A stretch of 64,000 bases of DNA, taken from positions 37,125,789 through 37,189,788 of the forward strand of contig CM036768.1 in NCBI GenBank assembly GCA_020796225.1, read 5' to 3'. Source of the DNA: Arion vulgaris. Taxonomy: Eukaryota > Mollusca > Gastropoda > Stylommatophora > Arionidae. Positions within the stretch are counted from its first letter, which is position 1, and each line of letters opens with the position of its first letter. This document shows, piece by piece, positions 54,476 through 64,000 of the stretch. The translations under genes were made by a program, and so were the position numbers. The notes under the pieces were generated by a model. That model searched no databases and was not told where the DNA came from. It saw only the letters and a program-made list of their open reading frames with translations.

Positions 54476-54509
54476 TTCATGTATATATACATATATTATC
54501 ATCGTGTCG

Positions 54510-54706
54510 TTGAGGCACAACGAAAACGAGCTGCGCAAAAATACAACACACAATATGCACATGTCAAACCTTGATCATGTATGCCCCACCTGTGGTAGGG
54601 GATTGTGTTCTAGGATTGGACTCTACAGTCATCTCCGCACACACCAGAGAGGTGCAGCAGCACAAGTCTGAAACTGTTGTCATCATCGCTTACGATGGAC
54701 GGGTAT

Positions 54707-54758
<52 letters not shown>

Positions 54759-55000
54759 ATATCATCAATGCGGTACGCTCTCAATTGTGTGACATGGCGG
54801 GTCTCAGACACTGGAACGAGTTCGAGAATTAGGCGTTAAGTTTGGACATGCCAGACAGTGTCGTCTTCGTGGTAGAGAGAGAGGATATAGTAATCAACTT
54901 CTCATGGGTACTGTGAGCAAATGGACTTTGGGATGGCTGCTGCAACGGAGGACAGAGCACGAATGGGAATGCCCAATGTGCCATGACGTCGATCGCATAA
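54510..55000 (+). mobile_element. LINE C-terminal fragment with C2H2 finger, split by (TA)n
   Basis: 54540-54705 reads SNLDHVCPTCGRGLCSRIGL and YSHLRTHQR, a C2H2-type finger. After a TA tract (54708-54754), 54755-55000 reads MAGLRHWNEFEN, GVKFGHARQCRLRGRERGYS and TLGWLLQRRTEHEWECPMCHD, comparable with the LINE-R end RRRSEHLWTCPECYDD. Parts may come from different elements. Confidence 0.65.
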
Positions 55001-55239
55001 CATAACATATATATATATATATATATATAAGTTGTCTAGAAATGAATGATGGACAATTTTTGAACATTTATGTTTATTACATTCTAAAACATGATAAACT
55101 ATTTGCAACTTTTCAAACTATACATTGTTTATGTTCATGAGTTCTTTATTCAGAGCTTTGTACCACATATGGCATCCTTGCAGGAAGCTTATACCAATGC
55201 CATGTTCAGGCTACACATCAGAGCCCAGGCTACATTTCA

Positions 55240-55515
55240 GGACCTAAAGACGAGTGGTTTGGCCACTTAATAAGAATGCATCCAAACTCTACAGTATACA
55301 GTCTCCTACAACAGAACATCGGAAAGAAGGCAAGAGGAAGACCACGGAAAAGATGGTTAGATGGCGTAGCAGAATCCTTGAAACAAAGATAACAATCACA
55401 CAAGCCAGCACAACAGCGCAAGACAAACAGAAAACCACGACACTGGGCAACAACCCGGTAGCAGTGTGACGACACTGGGCAACAACCCGGTAGCAGTGTG
55501 ACGACAAGAAGAAAA
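55240..55515 (+). mobile_element. LINE-W 3' fragment with a duplicated end
   Basis: It covers EWFGHLIRMHPNSTVYSLL and GKKARGRPRKRWLDGVAES. The last segment, GACACTGGGCAACAACCCGG plus TAGCAGTGTGAC, is present twice in tandem (about 55438-55503). Confidence 0.8.
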
Positions 55516-55529
55516 CGAGGGATTAACTT

Positions 55530-55726
55530 CATTGCACCAGGTTTCCACAAATGGCTCAGTGTTTCTCCAAAGAAATGGCAAACCAACTGCCTAGAGTATT
55601 GCACAAAACACAAACTCCATAGTTTCTACATCAATCATAGGAATATCTGATAACATGTACACATGAACAAATTCAAACTCACAACCTTCAGAACACAAGG
55701 CATATGGTGTAACCACTTAGCAACAG
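55530..55726 (-). repeat. S2 SINE, diverged
   Basis: TTCATTGCACCAGGTTTCC, GAGTATTGCACAAAACACAAAC and GTGTAACCACTTAGCAACAG. S3 is inserted at its head. Confidence 0.7.
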
Positions 55727-55999
55727 GAGAGCCGCTGTAGAGTAGTTGTTAGTGAGCTTCGCAAGGCTGGTGGTCTGGGTTCAGCTCCCGCAATGTGCGT
55801 GGAATTTTCCCGACCACGACGGCTCTCAGGTCGACCCAGCCTCAACTGGGTACCAGACATGCTCTGGGAAAGTAAAGGTGGCCGGCGTGATGCTGACCAC
55901 ATCACCCATCGTGTGCTGACGGTCAATGAAAAATACAGGCCTAACACTGTATTGACCTATATACCACGAGGTATGAAAGGGTTCCTTTATTTTTTTATT
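55727..55999 (+). repeat. S3 SINE nested in S2, 12-bp duplication
   Basis: Full copy of 273 bp. ACTTAGCAACAG is at 55715-55726 and 56000-56011. Confidence 0.92.
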
Positions 56000-56159
56000 A
56001 CTTAGCAACAGATACCATGTATACTTCAGGACAAGGCATTTTACAACCTCAGCAAGCAGGCCACGCTTCAGCACACAGGCGACGTTCCAGCACACAAGCT
56101 ACACTTTCAGAATGCAGACTACACTCCAGCATGCAGGCTACACACACACAAAACCTTTG

Positions 56160-56290
56160 GTATAAATACTCAAAACACATAATCACAAAGTACTGTAGTT
56201 TTACAAATTACAAAAACAATGACAAAATACAGCAACGTTTCGACCAACAAGGCCTTTATCAACCAAACGAACAACAGGAGTGACAAATTT
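56160..56290 (-). repeat. PLE-like fragment with hammerhead-like core
   Basis: Read minus: TTGATAAAGGCC, TTGT, TGGTCGAAACGTTGCTG and ACTACAGTACTTTGTGA. It matches the right arm of 13659-14174. Confidence 0.6.
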
Positions 56291-56429
56291 AAAAAAACCA
56301 AATACTCCCCTTCAGATCATTGTGTTTACATAAATTAACCCATCCATTTAAAATCTCAGTAAACATTCAATGTTAGAAGATATAATAGAACAATTTGGTG
56401 CAGTTAATAGTATAATAGTACAACTGAAC

Positions 56430-57110
56430 ATATGACCATTCCTTCATTTTTACAGTTGTTTCCGTTTCAGTGTGGAATAACTTCATTGCACTTCTAACAT
56501 CTCTGTAGGTGCTAAGATCTCCATCGCAATATTTCAACAGCTTCGAACATCTAACCGTATCAGTTCGATGTTCTTTGATAAGCCTTCTTATACGCCTCTT
56601 GTTCTGCTCTTTTCTGAATAAGGGAAAACTGCAGTAAAACTATGTAGCAATGGTGAAACACGTAAAAACAAAGTAATGTTGTTTAACAAAGTTAAACTTT
56701 GAAAGTTAAACAAAATTTGACTTTGTAAAACTACATTATTTTGTTTTTAAGTGTTTCATCATTGCTCTTTTCTGGCACTCCAATCTTCATTCCAAGCTCT
56801 TGTAACTAGAAGTTCATGTGGATTAGTTTAGATGAAAGTCCTCTTTGTGGCCACATTCTATGAGGGTGTTCGGAATGTCTGCTCTAGCCATTTCATAGTT
56901 GTTTCAGTTTCAGTTTGGAATATCTTCATTGCACTCGGACATGTCCATAGGTGCTCCGATCTCCTTCGCAATATCTCCATAAGCGTCCAGCGACTGACCG
57001 TACCAGTTCTATTTTGATTGATGAGCCTACTCATATACCTGTTATACCGTTCTTTTCTTGCCACACCAATCTTCAAACCCAGTTCATAGTTGTATAACTA
57101 GGATCAACAG
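56430..57110 (-). mobile_element. LINE-R tail copies
   Basis: 56765-57110 reads LKIGVARKERYNRYMSRLIN, RTGTVSRWTLMEILRRRSEH and LWTCPSAMK on the minus strand. 56430-56616 is a more diverged copy of the same tail, broken by a palindromic insert at 56617-56762. Confidence 0.75.
56617..56762. mobile_element. PLE-like palindromic insertion, 12-bp duplication
   Basis: Inverted arms AATGGTGAAACACGTAAAAAC and the reverse of TTTTTAAGTGTTTCATCATT surround a short centre. TGCTCTTTTCTG is at 56605-56616 and 56763-56774. The left end GGGAAAACTGCAGTAAAACT matches 13665-13690. Confidence 0.75.
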
Positions 57111-57257
57111 TTTTAATGCTGCTTCAAAAGTAACACATTTATAAAGACAACAAATTTGTACAGTAAAGAGTCGACCGTGTAGTGTTGGGGCTCACAAACA
57201 GAGCAAAGAATAGTAACACTCACTGAGGTAGGGGCCTAGGAAGCTACCCTAGTAAAT

Positions 57258-57382
57258 TTTCTTCTTCTTCTTCTAACCAGGGCTGCGAGTTTTCACTCTT
57301 GGGCAGCCAATTTGTAGAATCTGCATGTGTTCTGTAATTGTGGAAGACTAGTTTAAAGGGTATTATGAACAGATGGGTGTGG
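57258..57382 (-). repeat. 125-bp insertion in S4b with CTT/AAG tail
   Basis: It begins TTTCTTCTTCTTCTTCTAACC and contains GGCTGCGAGTTTTCACTC. TACCCTAGTAAAT is at 57245-57257 and 57383-57395. It is a further short retroelement with an AAG tail in reverse orientation. Confidence 0.85.
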
Positions 57383-57510
57383 TACCCTAGTAAATAAAAA
57401 GCATCGCAGTAATCGAGATATGCTGGCCTACTTGTAGGCGCATAACTGACACAACATACAATCGCTCTTAGGATCACATACAAATCACACAGAGTAGTTA
57501 ACAAGTGGTC

Positions 57511-57862
57511 CCTGGGCGCGCAGGAGTTAGGGGTAATGAACGAGCTGATAGATTGGCTAGCTTGGCTACAATATCAGAGGGAACTGCCATGGATCGAAGT
57601 GACATTCTTCACGCATTGAGAGAGTCTTTCCGAACAGAGGAGTTTCAGGGCTGTGAATCCCACTTGTTGACCCGATTGAAAGAGATGGGTGTCAATATTG
57701 GTGCAGCCCCAAAAGAACGACATACTAAATATGCAAAGAGATTGATTAATCAACATCGAACTGGCGTGTTGGGTCGCTGGACGCTGCTGGATTTGCTGAG
57801 GTGAGATCGAGAGCACTATGGACATGTCCGGAGTGCTGTGATGATAGTCCTCATATAACTGA
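57511..57862 (+). mobile_element. LINE-R 3' insertion in S4b
   Basis: The open frame starts at the end of the RNase H domain (VPGRAGVRGNERADRLASLA), then RESFRTEEFQGCESHLL, KEMGVNIGAAPKERHTKYAK and TGVLGRWTLLDLLR. The 3' end is TAACTGA. TAACAAGTGGTC is at 57499-57510 and 57863-57874. Confidence 0.92.
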
Positions 57863-58063
57863 TAACAAGTGGTCGATATGAAGCGTTCAAAGAAGTAGAG
57901 TGAAGAGATGTGGTTTTCGAGGCAGAGAAGAATAGAACTATCTTCTCCTAGTTCATGTTGTCAAAGGGTTGAGGTAGGGTTGGCAACCTGACAATATAAA
58001 AGAAAGCAAACTGTTAGAGAAACAGAAAAAAAAAACTGCTCATTTGAGTGTTTTAAAGGGTTT

Positions 58064-58298
58064 AAAGCCGAAGGATTGACTTCATTGCACGGGTTTTACC
58101 CCATATGGCTCGGTCCTCTCAGTAGAAATGGCACCCACCTGCCGAAGTATTGCACAAAGCACGAACTCTGTAGCTCCAGCAACAATCCTAGGGTCTCTGG
58201 AAACAACTGCACTCGTGAACAGACGGCGCGTCCGGACTCGAACCTATAACCTTGACTCACAAGGCAAAGGGCTTAACCACTTAGCCACAGAGACCCCC
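58064..58298 (-). repeat. S2 SINE, full length
   Basis: Reverse copy: GCCGAAGGATTGACTTCATTG, GCACAAAGCACGAACTCTG, GGACTCGAACC (reversed B box) and TTAACCACTTAGCCACAGAG. Confidence 0.82.
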
Positions 58299-59049
58299 AG
58301 AGTGCACATTTGAGTGTATATTTTATAACCTCTGAGGGCGGAGAAGGTATGCCAGTTTGACAGGGGACACTGATAATAAGGAAATAAGGCCACACGCAAA
58401 TAATTAGCCAGAAGCGCCTTACAAGGGGATTGAATTCATAGCGAACAAACACAAAAAGAAGAAGAGTACATTTGTTGTCTCTGCGTTATGTACCCTTGGT
58501 GGTGGCAAGAACTGATGATGATGGGGCTCATTTTAATACCTGTAGTCAGGGCCACAGATGCATTGAATGAGATGGTCGAAGTCAGGGAACTAAAGATGAC
58601 CAAAACCCTACTCCATCTCGGTGTGATGACACTGGTAACAGGATGCAGAACTACATATTCTAAGCGAGTTGGTATCAAAGACGGTAGGTAAATTGAGTCA
58701 CAATATGCAGCGATGAAAACAGATGTGTTGGGCAAAAAGTCCCAGATATCACAACCTCACTAAACAAACACCCGTTTCAAAGCTTCTTCTTCTTCTTCCA
58801 ACGTTTTCAGACATCGATTGTTACTTTAAAGTAGTTAGTGGTCAAATGTCTGTATAGCTTTTTGACAAGGATTGCTCCCTCTGTTCCATATGGACATTCC
58901 TCAGTAATTTCACTGGCATTGCTGGCCAATACAAAATGATCAGATGGCCCATTTTATACTGTAACATGTACTCAGTGTTCAGAGCAAACATGAATTTAAT
59001 GTTAAATTGGCATCACAAAATATACAGTAAATCACTTTCTAAAAAATTA
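58299..59049. other. Unassigned stretch with an R7 fragment
   Basis: 58345-58440 has GACAGGGGACACTGATAATAAGG and TGAATTCATAGCGAAC (R7). The plus frame 58488-58691 shows no domain. A CTT tract lies near 58785-58800. Confidence 0.4.
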
Positions 59050-59385
59050 CCAACAACACAAGAAAGACAGAATCACCAACATCAGCATAAGAAAGAAAGT
59101 TGGCACAAAACCTTGCTTGAATTATATAGATAAACAAAGAATGAAGTGGTTTGGCCACTTAATAAGAATGCATCAAACTCCACAGTATACAGAGTCTTCT
59201 ACAACAGAACATCGGAAAGAAGGCAAGAGGAAGACCACGGAAAAGATGGTTAGATGGCGTGGCAGCATCCTGTGAAAGAGCAAAGATAACAATCACACAA
59301 GCCACCAGAACAGCGCAAGACAAAAACAGAAAACCACGACACTGGGCAACAACCCGGTAGCAGTGTGACGACAAAAGAAGAAGAA
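59050..59385 (+). mobile_element. LINE-W 3' fragment with AAG tail
   Basis: It encodes remnants of RKKVGTKPCLNYIDKQRMKW and ARGRPRKRWLDGVAAS in shifted frames. It ends CAGTGTGACGACAAAAGAAG plus AAGAAGAAG. Confidence 0.82.
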
Positions 59386-59729
59386 GAAGTGGTCAACCGG
59401 AACCTATGTACATTTCCGTATAGCTTGTCTTGGACTGATATGGGGATTGGCCATGTGTTTTCTCTGTTCCGTGTATGTTGGACATTCTTCCAGTATGTGT
59501 GTCTCTGTCATCTTGCTGGTACCACATGTACATATGTCAGATGGGCCATTTTATACTTGTTAAACAGATGGTACCTCAGTCCCGTTTCAGAGCAAACAGC
59601 TAAATAAATTTTAATTGTTTTTTTATATATTGGTTCATAACAAAATATGTGAAGGATAGATCACTTTTCTAAACAGAATTATAATACAGATCTGTAACCA
59701 GAAAGTTGGTTAAATAGATTTATGGATCT

Positions 59730-59898
59730 CCATCCCTGTCTGCAGAAATTTCACGCCATCTGTTGCAAAAAGCACGAACTCCGTAGCTCCAGCAACACTC
59801 CTAAGAGTCTCATGAAATAAGTGCACATGTGACTCGGTATGGATTAGAACCACAATCTACAGTGACAGGAAAACATCTTAACCACTCCACCCCAAACT
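59730..59898 (-). repeat. S2 SINE, diverged
   Basis: ATCCCTGTCTGCAGAAATTTC, AAAGCACGAACTCCGTAGC and AACATCTTAACCACTCCA. Confidence 0.65.
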
Positions 59899-60449
59899 GT
59901 GTATTTTATGATGTATTGATGGGTTCAATAATTCTTTTTATATTGTCTGTACAGAGAAAAGTCCGGTAGAACATTGTCTGCAGTTTCTTTACTCAGGCGG
60001 TGCCACAGGCATAATAAAATAAAGTGACAAGGCTGTGTCAGTAGCTGGCATTGACCATGACCCACTTCTCATACACACATGGGGGGGGCTCTAGAAACAG
60101 ACTGCAGCATTGTAGTCTGGTAAAATGGTTAGGATCGAAGGAGAGCTACCATGTGATTAGGTAGTAATGGAAACGCAATCTATAATGAAGATTGAAGGAG
60201 AGCTACCATGTGATTAGGTAGTAGTGTAATCGCAGCCTCCAATGGTATGAGATCTGTTCACACTATAGTCGAGCAGAGCCTCAGAGTGGATGCACCTACA
60301 CAAGTCTCCTGGCTGACATCAAGAGATCAACAGTCGGCACCAAAATCATGCAAGTGTCCAAGATACTGCTTCCGACAAAGTCTCAAGTAGTAGCATGTCC
60401 CTTGCAGAATGTCACTTTCATCACAGCGAGCCTGAAAAACTATCTCTAG
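59899..60449. other. Unassigned; includes a 66-bp near-tandem duplication
   Basis: GAGAGCTACCATGTGATTAG and GTAGTAATGGAAACGC (about 60139-60180) recur at about 60193-60235. No gene was recognised. Confidence 0.45.
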
Positions 60450-60810
60450 CAAATTCTACTGTCTCATCCAGCATCATGTTCAAGGTTTCTTTGACTTCCT
60501 GCTGCCACCTTCATCTTGGTCGCCCCTTGCCTCGTACTCCAGGAACCATGTCTTCCATTATCGTTTTCCACAAACCACCGTGACGTTTAACATGGTCAAA
60601 ATATTTTGTCTTCCGGGATGTTATTTATGAGCCAATGCTCCTCGATATGCAGGTCTTTTTGTTTTTCTCTTCTTTGTCCAGGATGTTCTAAGAACTTTTC
60701 TGTAACACCTTGTTTCAAAAGCTTCAATACCGTTTGCTTTAATGTTTGTGTTATGGTCCCACATCCATGTTGCCACATGTTTATATATATAAATTTCTGG
60801 CAAGTCTTGC
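60450..60810 (-). mobile_element. LINE-E 3' fragment
   Basis: The minus strand reads IKANGIEAFETRCYRKVLRT, SWTKKRKTKRPAYRGALAHK and, shifted, GSRKSKKP-type sequence near the end. Confidence 0.75.
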
Positions 60811-60989
60811 CATCAGTAAACTGCTTGGTGGTACTAGAATTGTTGATCCTAGCAAAACTCTGTTAATGGCTGATGTTCCTGTACTGTCACAAAGAAAGCG
60901 AAACAGAAATATGTGACAGTACAGTCTACTGACTGGTTATCAAACCGGCTGATATAAACGTATCTGTCCTTTGTCGATACAAAGGAAGA

Positions 60990-61280
60990 CTTTTCTTCTT
61001 CTTCTTCAACTTTCAACTCCCAACGGAGCACAGGTCTTCAACAAATTTCTTCCAACTCTTCCTCTCTCTTGCCATCCCTTCCAATTCTTTCCATGGTTTA
61101 CCTATTTTTTTAATATCAGCCTCCAGCTCTCTTATCCAGGTCTGTTTAGGCCTTCCCTACTCCTCTTTCCATGTGTGTTCCAAAACAGTACCTGTCTTGT
61201 AATGCTTCCAGTCGATCTTCTCAATGTGTGTCCTATCGCCAGCATCTCTTCCGTAGCTCTTTCTCCACTGGTATAACAAA
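60990..61280 (-). mobile_element. LINE-H 3' fragment with AAG tail
   Basis: CTTCTTCTTCTTCAACTTTC (tail) then the reverse of WKELEGMAREREEWKKFVED-type sequence and of a NPQGK-like region. Confidence 0.7.
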
Positions 61281-61294
61281 GGAAGACTGCAGTT

Positions 61295-61415
61295 AGACTA
61301 TGTTTCAGTTTGGAAGATCCTCATTGCACTCCGGACATGTCCATAAGTGCTCCGGTTTCCTTCGCAATATCTCCAACAGTGACTAACCGTATCAGTTTGA
61401 TGTTGCTAAGCTTGG
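61295..61415 (-). mobile_element. LINE-R tail scrap
   Basis: GCACTCCGGACATGTCCATAAG and TTCGCAATATCTCCAACAG match the CPECNE and RRRSEHLW region seen at 56930-56990. Confidence 0.6.
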
Positions 61416-61445
61416 TTGATAAGAACGAACTCAAAGGAAATAAAA

Positions 61446-61958
61446 CGCCCGAGTGGTTACGGGCCCAAATTTAGGTGTAAAGAATAGAACTACTGTTACC
61501 TGCCACGCATGTCGTAAGAGGCGACTTAGGTTTGACTGAAATCGGATGCACGTGTCCGATAGGGAATGCTAACCTGAAACAAATGCTTGCAGAAAACGGA
61601 TGCACCAGGCTGTAAGGCGCATAACACGGTGCAACGATCCCTCACAATGAGGAATGGGATAACGGATTCTACTGTTGCCAATCTGCATCTGAGATTTAGC
61701 CACGCAGTAAGAATGTCAGACCTACCATCATGAGGGTGGCCAAAACTTACTGTGGGAAGAGGTCGGCACAAATATGGAAGCAGAAATCATAGGAATTATA
61801 TCCTACAGAACTGCCCCAGTATGCAGACTTGAGAAGAAAGAGGTGCCCACTTACACCAGCGTCCAAGACAAACTGTATGGCGTGGCTGATAATCTGAGGC
61901 AGGCGGCTGCCTTTATTAGAGAATCCAAAATCCCAATCTAGTGAGAATGCAGAAGAAG
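61446..61958 (+). repeat. S4d element, 513 bp, with duplication and AAG tail
   Basis: It begins with the S4 head (CGCCCGAGTGGTTACGGG, GTCGTAAGAGGCGACTTAGG), then a long body: GATAGGGAATGCTAACC, GAAAACGGATGCACCAGGC, GAGGAATGGGATAACGG, TTTAGCCACGCAGTAAGAATG, GGTCGGCACAAATATGG, ending GCAGAAGAAG. AAAGGAAATAA is at 61433-61443 and 61959-61969. A frame in the body reads GIISYRTAPVCRLEKKEVPT; no family was recognised. Confidence 0.85.
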
Positions 61959-61969
61959 AAAGGAAATAA

Positions 61970-62482
61970 GAAGTCTGAACTGTAGGTGACAACAGATTTT
62001 CCGAACTCTAATGGGTTGACACAAAAATGAACAATAATAAAGAAATCAACAAAACAAAAGTCATAATTCTTCAACCATTGATCTTTGAAATGATTTTGTA
62101 AAAATTAGGCAAATTGAAAATGTGCAAGGCAATAACAGGTTTTACTAGATTTAAAAAGTTGACACAAAGTTATGTAAAAATCAACATTAAAATAAAATTA
62201 TACGTTATAATTCTTCAATGACTGTTACTTGAGACGATTCAGTTTCTGACCAAACATTGTGATATCCTGTGGTAGTTGTTATTTCACTTTCTTGAACATT
62301 AGCCGCTGAACCCTGAGTGTTTTGGGTAACAGAATCAATAGACAAAGCATAACCACATTTAACCATCTCAGCTCCAATATCAATATTCTGTGGAGAAGAT
62401 ATTATAGATGCTACAGATTATGGCAACAAATTGGTAGTGTTATAGAATTACAGTTTCAGGGTATACAAAAGATTTACATGGC
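61970..62482. other. AT-rich stretch with no recognised gene
   Basis: Unique-looking sequence. No tandem repeats or domain signatures were seen. Confidence 0.45.
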
Positions 62483-62494
62483 CCTATGTGTAAG

Positions 62495-62774
62495 TAAAGT
62501 AAAAAAAGTAAAGGAACCCTTTCATACCTCTGGTATATAGGTCAAAAACAAGTGTTAGGCCTGTATTTTTCATTGCCCGTCGGCACACGATGGGTGATGT
62601 GGTCAGCATCACGCCGGCCTCCTTTACTTTCCCAGAGCATGTCTGGTACCCAGTTGAGGCTGGGTCGACCTGAGAGCTGTCGCAGCTGGGAAAATTCCCG
62701 CGCACTGTGGGAGCTGAACCCAGACCACCAGCCTTGAGAAGCGAGTTCACTAACAACTACGCTACGCGCTCTCT
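62495..62774 (-). repeat. S3 SINE with 12-bp duplication
   Basis: Full 280-bp reverse copy. CCTATGTGTAAG is at 62483-62494 and 62775-62786. Confidence 0.92.
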
Positions 62775-62817
62775 CCTATGTGTAAGCTCCAACAAAAAAG
62801 TGACATTTATACAAGAC

Positions 62818-63066
62818 CTTCGAAAGTTTCATATCGACCATCTGTTAACCACTCTTTGTGATTTGTATGTGATCCGAGCCTAAGAGCGATTGTATGTTGT
62901 GCCAGTTGTGTCTACAAGTGGGCTAGCACATCTGATTTCTGCGATGCTTTTTATTTACTAGGGTAGCTTCCCATGGTCCCTACCTCAGTCGCCTCTTACA
63001 ACATGCCTTGTAGTTCACAGGATACTATTCTTTGCTCCCTTGCGGGCCTTGACAATACACAGGCGC
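62818..63066 (-). repeat. S4b SINE
   Basis: Reverse copy: TTCGAAAGTTTCATATCGACC, CACTCTTTGTGATTTG, GTCGCCTCTTACAACATGCC and GCGGGCCTTGACAATACAC. Confidence 0.85.
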
Positions 63067-63129
63067 GAGACAATGCTGAATATATAGACAATATTTCAAG
63101 CGAATGAAAGTAAGGATCTGCAAGTTTTC

Positions 63130-63220
63130 ACTTGTGATTCTTCTGCTGTCATCACACTGTTACTAGGTTGTTGCCCAGCATCATGGTTTTCTGTTCTTGT
63201 CTTGCGTTGCTCTAGTGGCT
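63130..63220 (-). mobile_element. LINE-W 3' end scrap
   Basis: CATCACACTGTTACTAGG and TTGTTGCCCAGCATCATGG are the reverse of the LINE-W end (GACACTGGGCAACAACCCGG). Confidence 0.65.
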
Positions 63221-63588
63221 TTGATGATACTTGTGTATTTACCACTCTCTAACACAGAAATGTCTTTTCCATACATAGAATGTTTCACATTTAGACTGCT
63301 ACAACTCTTGACAGAGGGTAACGTGCTACAACATGGTGTGCTTCTTCTTCCTTGTTTGTTCTACATACTTGGTCGGTATATGATTTGTGCCTAGGAGCAT
63401 GAGTTTGTTGTGGCTATCTTTGGAATTCGATTTTCTTGCACAACAGCAAAACATATATGAGCACCAACATCTATCAAAGTATTGTTCCTTGACAAATATC
63501 TGCTTCTTCCTTCTAGTGTGAATGATAATGGAAAACCCTGACCACAATATCTGTGTTCCAAACAGTTGTCTTTGGAATGAAATTTCCG
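63221..63588. other. Stretch with no recognised gene
   Basis: Short open frames on both strands only; no family signature. Confidence 0.4.
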
Positions 63589-63589
63589 C

Positions 63590-64000
63590 CCAAGTGGTTA
63601 CGGGCCCAAATTTGGGGTGTAAGGAATAGAACCACTGTTACCTGCCACACATGTTGTAAGAGGCGACTAAGGAGGTTTGGCTGAAATCGGATGCATGTGT
63701 CCGCTAGGGAATGCTAACCCAAACAAATGCTTGCAGAAAACGGATGCACCAGGCCGTAAGGCGGATAACATGGTGCAACGACCCTTCACAATGAGGAATG
63801 GGATAACGGATTCCACGGTCGGCAATCTGCCTCGGAGATTTAGCCACAAAGTAAGAATGTCAGACCTACCATCACGAGGGTGGTCAAAACTTACTGCTGG
63901 AAGAGGTCGGCACAAATGGGGAAGCAGAAATCATAGGAATTATATCCTACAGAACTGCCCCCAATATGCAGACTTGAGAAAAAGAGGTGGCCCACTTACA
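63590..64000 (+). repeat. S4d element, second copy, cut by window edge
   Basis: CGCCCAAGTGGTTACGGG, ATGTTGTAAGAGGCGACTAAGG, GCTAGGGAATGCTAACCC and GAAAACGGATGCACCAGGC run collinear with 61446-61855. Confidence 0.85.

Larger units (their letters stand above)
57177..57898 (+). repeat. S4b SINE with two nested insertions
   Basis: Pieces 57177-57257, 57383-57510 and 57863-57898 form one S4b copy. The core GTCGTAAGAGGCG is itself deleted here. Confidence 0.85.

Noticed and set aside
58436..58735. Overlapping open frames on both strands
   Set aside because: No domain or repeat family signature. Opposite-strand overlap with no splice context is most likely chance.

Overview
This 64-kb window is nuclear DNA of an invertebrate animal. 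The evidence is a spliced metazoan gene, very long introns, thousands of bases of minisatellite, and dense non-LTR retrotransposon, SINE and DNA-transposon debris. No bacterial operons, rRNA genes or intact tRNA genes were seen. The mix of short composite SINEs and several LINE lineages would suit a mollusc or another lophotrochozoan, but that is inference and the species is not determined.

One host gene can be supported: a SMAD2/3-class TGF-beta/activin signal transducer on the minus strand. Its first coding exon is at 45694-45902 and its second at 3206-3396. Together they encode a complete MH1 DNA-binding domain of about 133 residues with all four zinc ligands. The exon-1 donor (phase 2) and exon-2 acceptor join to rebuild one arginine codon. 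Intron 1 is therefore about 42.3 kb (3397-45693). Intron 2 starts at 3205 and runs off the left edge, so the linker and MH2 exons must lie outside the window. Sequence right of about 45.9 kb is upstream or 5' flanking DNA of this gene.

Left part (1-3205, intron 2): a decayed piggyBac transposase, a 120-bp coding tandem duplication, a 53-bp repeat and a short minisatellite beside the exon-2 donor.

Intron 1 (3.4-45.7 kb): pieces of at least five LINE lineages (endonuclease-type RTs with and without RNase H), several SINE families, hAT, piggyBac and mariner-type non-autonomous elements, and large minisatellites at 16.1-17.0, 18.1-18.6, 26.4-27.1, 31.4-31.7 and 38.25-39.97 kb. Many elements are nested, and target-site duplications can be read directly.

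Right part (46-64 kb): the same families, including a Tc1/mariner element with TIRs over 100 bp (52329-53350), a SINE carrying two separate insertions (57.2-57.9 kb), and two copies of a long element that shares its head with the SINEs (61.4 kb and 63.6 kb).

Family labels used below are mine. S1, S2, S3, S5 and S6 are tRNA-derived SINE-like repeats. S4a-d share a head containing GTCGTAAGAGGCGAC. R7 is an unclassified repeat. LINE-W carries a KWFGHL-type motif; LINE-G the RGGLEHIVTTGKIEGRR-type tail; LINE-E the FGHIKRHDGLE-type tail; LINE-H the WNPQGKR-type tail; LINE-R has RNase H. PLE-like marks a palindromic family with a hammerhead-like core. Almost every other open reading frame here is transposon debris or a by-product of stop-free tandem repeats.
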